Shown: positions 1 to 6,158, counted from the first letter of the stretch. The stretch is DNA of 8,045 nt from Phycisphaerales bacterium (GCA_007135295.1 SLJD01000365.1:1-8045), one strand, 5' to 3'. Program-made: numbers and translations. Notes: generated by a model not told the origin, from the sequence alone.

Positions 1-631
1 TAAGGTGCACTACAGCGCAGCCAAGTTCATCGAGAAGCATCCGCCCGCTGACAGACCCGCCGCCATTTATTGAGTCGAGGACCACCGGCAAAGCTGCGCG
101 GCGCACCCGATCCGGGTCGATATGACTGAGGACGCGTTGTACGTGAATGCCGTTGGCGCGATCATCCTGTTCGAGCGCCTGCAGTCCATCAACTCCAACG
201 TAGTCAGGGGTGCGATTCCTGTACGCGGAGATAATGCGATCAGCGTCCACTTTCGGCGGGGCGAGCCCGTGCTCGTTCAGCGACTTAAGGCCGTTCCACG
301 GAGCCGGGTTATGCGACGCCGTGATCGCCATGCCGCCGTCAGCGTTGTGCTCATTGATCATGACTGCAACAGTGGGGGTGGCGACGATTCCGACATCAAT
401 GACGCGGCACCCCATGCCCAGCAGCCCGGATGCAGCGGCCGCCGAGAGCATCTCGCCGGACGGGCGGCTGTCCCGGCCGAGGCAGACGGTCGGATTTGGA
501 CGACCAGTCGACTCACGAACGAACCCGCCGAATGCAGCGGCGTAACGCACGGCGACTTCCGGCGTCATGGTTCGGCCCACAATGCCGCGGGCGCCGGAAA
601 CGGAGAGCATCAGCGGAGCGTCATTCTTCAT
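1..631 (-). CDS. glmM: Phosphohexomutase (phosphoglucosamine mutase / phosphomannomutase family), N-terminal part; 3' end outside window
   Basis: Reading the minus strand from ATG at 631 gives 210 uninterrupted codons that run off the left edge, so this is the N-terminal half of a protein usually about 450 residues long. The start (residues 8-19, MLSVSGARGIVG) is the family's N-terminal S-x-SG-x-RG motif. Residues 103-109 (ITASHNP) carry the catalytic phosphoserine, Ser106, followed by WNGLKSLNEHG (112-122). Residues 183-193 (VVLDSINGGGS) mark entry into the second domain. The WN-LK-LNE-G form resembles the branch annotated as phosphoglucosamine mutase in Bacteroidetes and archaea more than E. 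coli GlmM. The expected reaction is interconversion of the 6- and 1-phosphates of a hexose, probably glucosamine, for UDP-GlcNAc and cell-envelope synthesis in the cytoplasm. Substrate choice (glucosamine, mannose or glucose) cannot be settled without the C-terminal sugar-binding loop. The ribosome site (GGTG) is weak; no in-frame start lies just upstream. It follows the anti-sigma gene after a 97-base gap. Confidence 0.9.
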   Translation of the reverse strand, partial: MKNDAPLMLSVSGARGIVGRTMTPEVAVRYAAAFGGFVRESTGRPNPTVCLGRDSRPSGEMLSAAAASGLLGMGCRVIDVGIVATPTVAVMINEHNADGGMAITASHNPAPWNGLKSLNEHGLAPPKVDADRIISAYRNRTPDYVGVDGLQALEQDDRANGIHVQRVLSHIDPDRVRRAALPVVLDSINGGGSVSGRMLLDELGCAVVHL

Positions 632-671
632 GATCGCACCAGCATATCTGACACTCCCGCCGCTTGGGGCT

Positions 672-681
672 GTCGATCGAC
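672..681. repeat. 10-bp perfect palindrome GTCGATCGAC in the gap before the phosphohexomutase gene
   Basis: GTCGATCGAC is its own reverse complement and lies about 40 bases upstream of the phosphohexomutase start, in the only non-coding gap (632-728) between that gene and the anti-sigma gene. It could be an operator half-pair. A 10-bp palindrome of this composition is also easily met by chance in GC-rich DNA, and no promoter hexamers stand out beside it. No terminator is visible in this gap, so read-through from the sigma/anti-sigma genes is possible. Confidence 0.2.
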
Positions 682-728
682 CGGTTTGCAGATGTGAGTG
701 GCCTGCCGCAGCCGCAAATGGAAGGCGG

Positions 729-1649
729 TCAATGGGCGAGAAACAGCACGTCCCAGTCGATGTCGTCGGGATGGATCTCAGTCAGGTTCGCGGACCGCCC
801 GGGCAGCCAGATGTTGTCACTGCCGTTGACGATCGGCACATCCAGCCAGCGGGTCGAGTTGTCGGCCATAAGAATGTTCTGGCCACGCTGATTGTGGTTG
901 AATGAGTTCGTCAACGGTGAGAGGTGGTGGCCGAGTTTCGCGGCATCGATCAATGGATTGCGATCGCCGAGCAGGGCCCGTTCCGAACCACCTCGGGCGA
1001 GTTGGCGGCCGTCGGCGGGCTGCAGTTGATAGCTGAAACTCGGCTGAAGGGGCTGGTGGTGACCGGGGCAGTTCACATGCCCTTCCGAGCAGTATCCGCC
1101 GCTGACGAGCGGCGCGATGTTGATCCACTGGCCATCCATGCCGAAGCCGGCGGACATCATCGGCATGGCGCCGTTGTGATCCTGTGCATATTGATTGAGG
1201 CCGGTTCCGACGAGACGCATGTTGTTCTCGCAGGAGATGTCCACCGACCGCTGCCGGACATGATTGAGTGTTGGCAGGGCGATGCTTGCAACGATGAGCA
1301 GCACCGCAGCCACGCTGATGAAGTCCGGGATGCGCAACCGTCGGCCTGCTGTTCGATTCATCGCGACACGCTCGACGTCAGCGTCCGGGCCGATCCGGGC
1401 GGTAGCCGTCCCGGTGGTCGGCGTGTGCTTGACCCGAAGCATGATCGCATCGACCAGCGAATCATCCGGGTCCTCCATCGGATAATCATTCATCAGATCG
1501 AGCAACTGCAATATCCGATGGGCCCGCTGACGCTGCTCGTCAGACATTGGCTCAAGCGATGCAATGTCAAACTCCGCCTCGATCAGGGCATCAAGAACGG
1601 CCTGATCCGCGGGCGAGAGACAAGCAAAGTGATCGAACTGTTCGCTCAT
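729..1649 (-). CDS. Membrane anti-sigma-like protein with pseudopilin-like (planctomycete H-X9-DG-type) extracytoplasmic region
   Basis: This is a 306-residue protein with one predicted membrane helix at about 109-127. Residues 1-105 are acidic and helical and would be cytoplasmic, the place where a sigma factor would bind. No HxxxCxxC zinc anti-sigma motif is present. After the helix, residues 140-163 (CENNMRLVGTGLNQYAQDHN, then GAMP) match the C-x-NN-L/R-x-IG-L-x-YA-x-D-x-x-G-x-x-P pattern that follows the helix in planctomycete type II pseudopilin-like proteins. LGDRNPLID (227-235) and HNQRGQNILMADNSTRWLD (252-270) match their later parts, with ADN in place of the usual ADG. Three cysteines (140, 187, 194) lie outside. 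The ATG overlaps the TGA of the sigma gene (ATGA), with GGGAG six bases upstream, so translation is probably coupled. Inference: it holds the ECF sigma factor at the membrane and senses something outside. Direct evidence for sigma binding is absent; position is the main argument. Confidence 0.8.
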   Translation of the reverse strand: MSEQFDHFACLSPADQAVLDALIEAEFDIASLEPMSDEQRQRAHRILQLLDLMNDYPMEDPDDSLVDAIMLRVKHTPTTGTATARIGPDADVERVAMNRTAGRRLRIPDFISVAAVLLIVASIALPTLNHVRQRSVDISCENNMRLVGTGLNQYAQDHNGAMPMMSAGFGMDGQWINIAPLVSGGYCSEGHVNCPGHHQPLQPSFSYQLQPADGRQLARGGSERALLGDRNPLIDAAKLGHHLSPLTNSFNHNQRGQNILMADNSTRWLDVPIVNGSDNIWLPGRSANLTEIHPDDIDWDVLFLAH

Positions 1650-2257
1650 TTTGCTCTCCCGTCATTGATCATCGCGGCCTTCCACGCTCGCGCGAATGCC
1701 GCCACCGCCGTGTGCAGCCGGCTCTTGACTGTTCCGAGGGGGATGTCGAGCGTCTCAGCAATCTGGTTGTAACTCATGCGCTGGAAGTAACTCAGCAGCA
1801 GAATCTCCCGCAAATGATGCGGAAGTGAATCCATCACCTGCTTGACCAGCCGGCTGCGCTCGGAGTCAAGGATCGGCGAGGTCGGATCCGGCAGATCGGC
1901 TTCGAGGAGGTCGACGAACTCGCCCCCTTCCCCTTCGTCACCGATCTCCGTTGACAGTGAGACGGGCCGGCGCTTGCCATGCTTGCGGTGGTAATCGCGG
2001 GCCTTGTTCGCCGCAATCGTGAACAGCCACGGTTTGAAGCGGCGGGACGGGTCGAATGATTCGGCCGACAGATGAATTTGCAGGAACGTTTCCTGAAACA
2101 CGTCCTCAGCCGCTGCTCGCGAACCGAGAAAGCGAACCAGGAAGTGGAACAACTCCTGGCGATACCGCTCGATCAGTTCGCGAAGTGCCCGCTGGTCGCC
2201 CTCGCGATAGGCTATCAGTAGTTGTTCATCCGACCGATCCACGTTTGACTCCGCCAC
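1646..2257 (-). CDS. RNA polymerase ECF-type (extracytoplasmic function) sigma factor
   Basis: The protein has about 203 residues from the GTG start at 2257. Region 2 includes DEQLLIAYREGDQRAL near the N terminus, then the core AAEDVFQETFLQIHL and the promoter-melting segment FKPWLFTIAANKARDYHRK. A variable acidic linker follows (EIGDEGEGGEFVDLLEADLP). Region 4 ends the protein, with LPHHLREILLLSYFQRMSYN and the helix-turn-helix AETLDIPLGTVKSRLHTA. Region 3 is absent, as in ECF factors, and the size is typical. It would direct RNA polymerase to a stress or envelope regulon and is probably restrained by the overlapping downstream membrane protein. Start choice: GTG at 2257 has AGGA six bases upstream and puts region 2 about 10 residues in. 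The frame stays open to a TTG at 2449, with ATGs at 2392 and 2359. Those would add a polar, low-complexity N terminus and lack a clear ribosome site, but are not excluded. Confidence 0.88.
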   Translation of the reverse strand: MAESNVDRSDEQLLIAYREGDQRALRELIERYRQELFHFLVRFLGSRAAAEDVFQETFLQIHLSAESFDPSRRFKPWLFTIAANKARDYHRKHGKRRPVSLSTEIGDEGEGGEFVDLLEADLPDPTSPILDSERSRLVKQVMDSLPHHLREILLLSYFQRMSYNQIAETLDIPLGTVKSRLHTAVAAFARAWKAAMINDGRAK

Positions 2258-2488
2258 GTCGCATCCTGAGCTTACTGCCCGTATGGTACGTGACGTCCGC
2301 CCGCGCCGGTCGGCCTCGTCGGCCGAATCCGGGTCGCTTTCGGCGAAGCCAACCGGCATTCTGAACGCGAGGTGGAGCGGAAAAACGGTCATGCCGGTTC
2401 TACGCAGCAAGGGCCCGCCGGGATCGTGACAAGGCGAGATTGCCGACAATTTCCTGCGGCAAGACGTGCGTCATCCACGTTCTGGTTG

Positions 2489-2519
2489 ACTACTCTTCCC
2501 TGTTTTCCCTTCTTTTCCC
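2489..2519 (+). repeat. Pyrimidine tract with TTCCC/TTTTCCC repeats at about helical spacing
   Basis: Apart from the A at 2492, this stretch is all C and T, in a neighbourhood that is otherwise mixed and GC-rich. TTCCC ends at 2500 and TTTTCCC ends at 2509 and again at 2519, giving repeats 9 and 10 bases apart. That is close to one turn of the helix, so the T-tracts face the same side of the DNA. On the minus strand, the direction of the sigma gene, it is a polypurine GGGAAAA-rich run. It could bend DNA or bind a protein; no function is established. Confidence 0.45.
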
Positions 2520-2612
2520 GTGCTACTTTTGCACAGCCGCACGACTCGACACGCAGCGCGGTGGTGCTCATGGGCTTCAGGAGATACCCTTCAGGATGCC
2601 CGCTCGTGAAGC

Positions 2613-2660
2613 AGGGCCCCGGTAACATCGGGTCCGGGCGTTCCGGGGCATTCCGGCCCT
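2613..2660 (+). repeat. Nested, mutually exclusive GC-rich inverted repeats upstream of the M50 gene
   Basis: GCCCCGG (2616-2622) pairs perfectly with CCGGGGC (2643-2649) across a 20-base loop. AGGGCC (2613-2618) pairs with GGCCCT (2655-2660). The left arms share bases 2616-2618, so the two stems cannot form fully at once. There is no following U-run, so this is not an intrinsic terminator. It ends about 45 bases before the protease start and would lie in its leader transcript if the promoter is upstream. GC-rich chance pairing is the main alternative. Confidence 0.35.
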
Positions 2661-2704
2661 CAGGAATGTGTTTGATGCCTGAACTTAAGTGCAAGGTGTG
2701 CTGA

Positions 2705-3373
2705 ATGTTCGGAGGCCATTGGTGGGTCGCCAATTACGCAGAAGCCGGCCGGTACATTGAACTGGTCAGCCATGTCTTTTGGGTGATATTTTCAATTTGT
2801 CTGCACGAGTTGGGGCATGGCTGGGCAGCGCTCCGTCAGGGCGACGGCACACCACGTCGGCTTGACCGGATGAACATGAACCCGCTGGTGCATATGGGGG
2901 CGCCATCGCTGCTCGTCTTCGCTATCGTTGGCATCGCGTGGGGGATGATGCCGGTCGACCCATCCCGGTTCCGAAGCGGTCGTATGGGCGATGTGCTCGT
3001 CGCCGCAGCGGGCCCAGCGGTTAACTTCGCGTTAGCGATTGGATGTCTGATCCTGCTCGTTCCGTGGGTCGCGTTCGGACCGATGGATGCGAACGTCGGG
3101 GAGAATGTGGCGACGTTCCTGTTTATCGGCGCGTGGCTGAATCTCGTGCTCGGCTTGTTCAATCTGCTGCCTGCACCGCCGCTTGACGGGTCGCGGATTC
3201 TGGCCGGCCTGTTCCGCCCGTTTGAATTGATAGCAAACCACCCGAATGCGCCACTCTTCGGTCTGTTCGTCATCGTTGCCCTGATGATGACCGGTGGGAT
3301 CGGGCTGCTCTTTTACGGAACCCGTCAAGTGATTGATGCTATCACGAGCATCGGCGTTGGGGTGCTTTCGTGA
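2705..3373 (+). CDS. Site-2-type membrane metalloprotease (peptidase family M50)
   Basis: This 222-residue membrane protein has the zinc-binding HELGH motif at residues 34-38, inside the first hydrophobic segment (about 20-40). Later membrane segments lie near 68-83, 97-125, 134-155 and 184-205. Segment three carries AAGPAVNFALA (101-111), the S/AGP-x-x-N signature. Segment four ends in NLLPAPPLDGSRIL (153-166), whose Asp161 is the family's third metal ligand. All catalytic elements are present. No PDZ or CBS domain is attached, so it is a short core member like the YwhC/Rv-type M50 proteins. Such enzymes cut transmembrane substrates within the membrane, sometimes anti-sigma factors. A single-pass anti-sigma-like protein is encoded divergently nearby, so a link is conceivable, but position alone is weak evidence. 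The ATG has AAGGTG six bases upstream. Two hairpins follow the stop codon, suggesting it is transcribed separately from folE2. Confidence 0.9.
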   Translation: MFGGHWWVANYAEAGRYIELVSHVFWVIFSICLHELGHGWAALRQGDGTPRRLDRMNMNPLVHMGAPSLLVFAIVGIAWGMMPVDPSRFRSGRMGDVLVAAAGPAVNFALAIGCLILLVPWVAFGPMDANVGENVATFLFIGAWLNLVLGLFNLLPAPPLDGSRILAGLFRPFELIANHPNAPLFGLFVIVALMMTGGIGLLFYGTRQVIDAITSIGVGVLS

Positions 3374-3377
3374 CGGC

Positions 3378-3415
3378 GCAGCGATTCCGCTGCCCGTGTT
3401 GGCTTGTCCCAAGCC
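3378..3415 (+). terminator. Two tandem hairpins after the M50 gene, possible weak terminator
   Basis: GCAGCG-ATTC-CGCTGC (3378-3393) is a perfect 6-bp stem with a 4-base loop, starting four bases past the protease stop. GGCTTG-TCC-CAAGCC (3401-3415) is a second perfect 6-bp stem, followed by GATTTCCTAT, which is only partly T-rich. The pair could end or slow transcription between the protease and folE2. The lack of a proper U-tract keeps confidence modest. Confidence 0.4.
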
Positions 3416-3499
3416 GATTTCCTATCCTTGTGCTCCATTGATCGACAGCCCCAAATGATCCGCCAGTCAGGCCCGAGATTTCAGAGGAATGCCAATCGA

Positions 3500-4396
3500 A
3501 TGGATTGCCCGACCTGCAAAAATCAGAGTGATGCGTCAACAGATAACGGTCAGACTCCGGCATCTGAAACTGAATGCATGGCGGGGGAGACGGCCGCGAG
3601 GCCCGTTGCCCTGCCCGACGTGCAGTCCGCTGAGGACCGCCGCCGCATAGCCATTGACCGCGTTGGCGTGAAGAATGTCGTCTACCCCGTACAGATCGCG
3701 ATGCCAAACGGCCAGTCGCAGTCAACCGTGGCGACGGTGAACATGTACGTGGCGTTGCCGGCGGACCGCAAGGGCACTCACATGAGCCGTTTTCTGCAAG
3801 TGCTCAATGAAGATGGCGAGCCCATCAGCACCCGCCGAATCCGTGAGATGGCTGACCATATCCGCGAGCGACTCGGGGCAGAGACGGCGTACATCGAACT
3901 GGACTTCACGTACTTCATGCGGAAGTTCGCTCCGGTCTCGCAACAGCCGGGGCTCATGGATTATCGCGTGACGTTCGCCTGTACTGCCGGCCAGGAGCCT
4001 GACTTTCGCATGGGGGTGACGGTCTCCGCAACGAGCCTCTGCCCGTGCTCCAAGGAGATCTCGATTTACGGGGCGCACAACCAGCGCTGCGAGATTCATG
4101 CCGACGTCCGCTTCGACGGCATGCTCTGGATCGAGGATCTCGTCGAGTTGATCGAATCAGCCGCGAGCACCGAGGTCTATGCGGTCCTCAAGCGACCGGA
4201 TGAGAAGTTCGTCACCGAAGACGCGTTCGATAACCCCAAGTTCGTCGAGGATATCATCCGCGATCTCGCCACTGCGCTGAATCGGGATGAACGGATCACG
4301 TGGTATCGCATATCAAGCGAGAACTTTGAATCAATCCACAGCCACAACGCCTATGCTGAGATCACGGCCGACAAGCGTGATGGCGAAAACGACTGA
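3500..4396 (+). CDS. folE2: GTP cyclohydrolase IB (FolE2)
   Basis: The enzyme opens and rearranges GTP to 7,8-dihydroneopterin triphosphate plus formate, the first step to folate and other pterins, in the cytoplasm. From ATG 3500 the protein has 298 residues, normal to slightly long for the family. Diagnostic segments, in order: LPDVQSAEDRRRIAIDRVGV (38-57), KGTHMSRF (91-98), SLCPCSKEIS (179-188) with the metal-site cysteine region, GAHNQR (191-196) with the conserved His193, RPDEKFVTEDAFDNPKFVED (232-251) and ENFESIHSHNAYAE (274-287). These are type IB signatures, distinct from FolE. The first 37 residues are variable, polar and begin MDCPTC, which may be non-native start sequence or a small cysteine pair. 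The frame extends to a TTG at 3404, but that codon lies inside a hairpin. ATG 3500 has GAGG 13 bases upstream, somewhat far; ATG 3578 is another option. Family members are often zinc-responsive, but no Zur-like site is evident. Confidence 0.95.
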   Translation: MDCPTCKNQSDASTDNGQTPASETECMAGETAARPVALPDVQSAEDRRRIAIDRVGVKNVVYPVQIAMPNGQSQSTVATVNMYVALPADRKGTHMSRFLQVLNEDGEPISTRRIREMADHIRERLGAETAYIELDFTYFMRKFAPVSQQPGLMDYRVTFACTAGQEPDFRMGVTVSATSLCPCSKEISIYGAHNQRCEIHADVRFDGMLWIEDLVELIESAASTEVYAVLKRPDEKFVTEDAFDNPKFVEDIIRDLATALNRDERITWYRISSENFESIHSHNAYAEITADKRDGEND

Positions 4397-4449
4397 TCGG
4401 CAGCCGTGCGCATGGTAACGTCGGCCGCGAGCCTGTCAGCTTGGAGTCA

Positions 4450-4469
4450 TGGCAACGGAGTTGGCAACG
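4450..4469 (+). repeat. TGGCAACG direct repeat overlapping a -35 box
   Basis: TGGCAACG occurs at 4450-4457 and again at 4462-4469, with start points 12 bases apart. The second copy covers most of the candidate -35 hexamer at 4461-4466. A regulator binding this pair would block or recruit polymerase for the three-gene block. An 8-base repeat at this distance may also be chance. Confidence 0.35.
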
Positions 4470-4489
4470 CGTTCCAATTGCTTTACCAT
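4461..4489 (+). promoter_or_regulatory. Candidate housekeeping promoter for the three-gene CoA-ligase/lyase block
   Basis: TTGGCA (4461-4466) matches the -35 consensus at five of six positions. TACCAT (4484-4489) matches the -10 consensus at four of six. The spacer is exactly 17 bases. It lies in the 166-base gap after folE2, about 75 bases before the large-subunit start, so the leader would be roughly 70 bases. The block could therefore be expressed independently of folE2. The assignment is by eye only. Confidence 0.4.
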
Positions 4490-4562
4490 CGTTGCGCGTG
4501 ATCAGCAGCGGACCAACTCGCCCGTTTGCTGGCACAGTGGATGAGCGCAGGGGAGGTCATGC

Positions 4563-6122
4563 GTGGCCAGACTTCACGAACATCAAGGCAAAGCGCTGTT
4601 GCGCGAGCATGGCGTATCGACCCCCAGCGGCGAGGTTGTCGCTAGTGCATCCCAAGCGGCCGCAGCTGCCCGACGCATCGGTGGGCCGGTCGTCCTCAAG
4701 GCCCAGGCATGGATCACCGGTCGGGCCTCGCGGGGGGGAATTGTCTTCGCCAACGATGCCGATGAGGTCGAGTCACACGCCGAGCAGTTGTTCACGTTGA
4801 CGTTCGGCAACTTTCCTGTCACCGAACTGCTCGTTGAGCAGCAGATCACCATTCAGCAGGAGATCTTTGTCTCCCTCTCAATTGATGACGCGGCTCAGTC
4901 CCCGGTTCTCTTGCTCGACTTCGAGGGGGGCAGCGGAATCGAACAGCGGGCGGAAAACGTCCATCGCCTTCCCGTCACAGCAGCGGCCGGCAACGTTGAT
5001 CGCGCTGCGGTTGAAGCTCTCGTTGCCCAGGCCGGAATCGACGCGTCGCTGCAGGAGCGGGTCGTCGACGCCATCGAATCCGTGCCACATCTCGCCCGGC
5101 AGATTGAAGCACGTTCGCTCGAAATCAATCCGCTCGTGACGACGACGGACGGCCGCGTCCTTGCCGTGGACTGCCGCATCACCATCGATGATTACGCGGT
5201 CTTTCGGCATTCCGAACTCGGCATCGAGATCGCACGCGAACTCGACCACCCGCCGACCCATCTTGAGAGGGTTGCCTACGCCGTTGAACAGAACGACCAT
5301 CGGGGCACGTTCTACTTTGCTCAGTTGCCGACCGACGAGTCCGAGTCGACGCGCGGCCTGGTCGGATTTCATGGAGCCGGTGGCGGCGGCTCCATGATGT
5401 CGATGGACGCTCTCTCCAACGCAGGTTTCATGCTGGCGAATTTCTGCGACACGTCCGGGAATCCGTCTGCGGCCAAGGTGTATCGGGCCGCCCGCATCAT
5501 CCTGGCGCAGCCGGGGCTGGTCGGCTACTTTGGTTCAGGCAGCGGTGTGGCGAGCCAGGAACAGTTCCACTCCGCTTACGGCCTCGCTAAAGCGTTTCTT
5601 GAACTCAAGCTCGACATTCCCGCCGTGCTCCGGCTCGGCGGCAACAGCGAAGAACGGGCCATCGAGATTCTTGCCGCGGTCAATGAACACGTCTCCGCCG
5701 TCGTTGTAGGATTCGGCAAGGACGACACGCCGAAAGCGTGCGCAGCGCGGTTTGCCGAACTGGTCGAAGCAGCCAAGACCGCCTGGGAGCCCCGGCCGCG
5801 AAGCCTGCCGGAGTACGTCGGGCACTGCGATTCATTTGCCATCGACGCCGGCCGGGTCTGGATAAACGTCGATCAATGCGATCCAGAAGCCACGGCGATT
5901 CTCATCGAATACGGTGGCGGCATCTTCCGGGACGCTGGCGGTTATCCCGAACTGGCTGTGACTGCGGAAGATGCAGCATCACGTGATTCCGAATTGATCG
6001 CCTGCGAGATCGAATGCATCCGTGCAGGCCGGCCCGTCCTGTTCGTCGATCTTCTGCTTGAGGGAATCGACGACGACAGCGGGCGACCGGTCGGCGCGTT
6101 CCTTGAAGAGAAGGGGGGATGA
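4563..6122 (+). CDS. ATP-grasp acyl-CoA synthetase large subunit (citryl-CoA synthetase / ATP-citrate lyase N-terminal type), with extra C-terminal region
   Basis: With the next gene it should form an ADP-forming acid-CoA ligase in which ATP phosphorylates a histidine of the small subunit, leading to an acyl-CoA. The N-terminal half is the succinyl-CoA synthetase beta ATP-grasp domain: LHEHQGKALLREHGV (4-18), Lys46 in VVLKAQ, a glycine loop (52-60), EGG (121-123), EINPLV (187-192) and DCRITIDDYAVFRH (203-216). Residues 266-400 are the CoA-ligase domain. Its pattern GAGGGGSMMS (271-280), LANFCDTSGNPS (291-302) and FGSGSG (323-328) fits ATP-citrate lyase better than succinyl-CoA synthetase (LANYGEYSGAPS in human ATP-citrate lyase). 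RLGGN (357-361) lies between RLEGN and RRGGP. Residues 410-519 are an added region I cannot assign; succinyl-CoA synthetase beta is only about 390 residues. GTG start: AGGGGAGG lies six bases upstream; the ATG at 4559 is in another frame. Citrate as substrate is inferred. Confidence 0.85.
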   Translation: MARLHEHQGKALLREHGVSTPSGEVVASASQAAAAARRIGGPVVLKAQAWITGRASRGGIVFANDADEVESHAEQLFTLTFGNFPVTELLVEQQITIQQEIFVSLSIDDAAQSPVLLLDFEGGSGIEQRAENVHRLPVTAAAGNVDRAAVEALVAQAGIDASLQERVVDAIESVPHLARQIEARSLEINPLVTTTDGRVLAVDCRITIDDYAVFRHSELGIEIARELDHPPTHLERVAYAVEQNDHRGTFYFAQLPTDESESTRGLVGFHGAGGGGSMMSMDALSNAGFMLANFCDTSGNPSAAKVYRAARIILAQPGLVGYFGSGSGVASQEQFHSAYGLAKAFLELKLDIPAVLRLGGNSEERAIEILAAVNEHVSAVVVGFGKDDTPKACAARFAELVEAAKTAWEPRPRSLPEYVGHCDSFAIDAGRVWINVDQCDPEATAILIEYGGGIFRDAGGYPELAVTAEDAASRDSELIACEIECIRAGRPVLFVDLLLEGIDDDSGRPVGAFLEEKGG

Positions 6123-6158
6123 TCGCTCTGCCATTCACCCCGGCATGGTGTTAACACA

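Larger units (their letters stand above)
2258..2704. other. Divergent intergenic region between the sigma factor and protease genes
   Basis: This stretch of about 450 bases separates the minus-strand sigma gene from the plus-strand protease gene, so promoters for both should lie here. Part of it (2258-2449) could encode an N-terminal extension of the sigma factor. It contains a pyrimidine-rich tract (2489-2519) and GC-rich inverted repeats (2613-2660). TTGACT at 2486-2491 resembles a -35 box, but no acceptable -10 box lies 16-18 bases downstream. Short open frames exist on both strands but none has family-like composition. No tRNA or recognised riboswitch is seen. Confidence 0.6.

Noticed and set aside
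122..697. Open plus-strand frame of 191 codons at the left edge
   Set aside because: It is antisense to the phosphohexomutase gene, whose minus-strand frame shows the TASHNP phosphoserine motif and other family signatures; the plus frame has no family-like composition.
924..1772. Plus-strand frame of 282 codons
   Set aside because: It lies opposite the anti-sigma and sigma genes, which are clearly recognisable on the minus strand; it is a by-product of GC-rich codon use.
2372..2704. Plus-strand frame ending directly before the M50 start
   Set aside because: Low-complexity residue mix, no family resemblance, no ribosome site; it covers intergenic inverted repeats. The TGA-ATG junction alone is not enough.
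2389..2733. Minus-strand frame of 114 codons in the divergent region
   Set aside because: It overlaps the M50 start and both intergenic repeat elements, has no recognisable motif and no sensible ribosome site.
3404..3499. TTG start at 3404 for FolE2
   Set aside because: The TTG sits in the stem of a perfect hairpin (3401-3415), has no ribosome site and would add 32 non-conserved residues.
3342..3725. Minus-strand frame opposite folE2
   Set aside because: Antisense shadow; the plus strand has the complete FolE2 signature set.
4559..4561. ATG just before the large-subunit GTG
   Set aside because: It is in a different frame from the ATP-grasp protein, and the ribosome site would be only 2 bases away; GTG 4563 is six bases from AGGGGAGG.
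6119..6154. ATG overlapping the large-subunit stop, encoding an 11-residue peptide
   Set aside because: It touches the purine run with no spacer and stops before the small-subunit ATG; more likely the purine run is just the end of the large-subunit gene.
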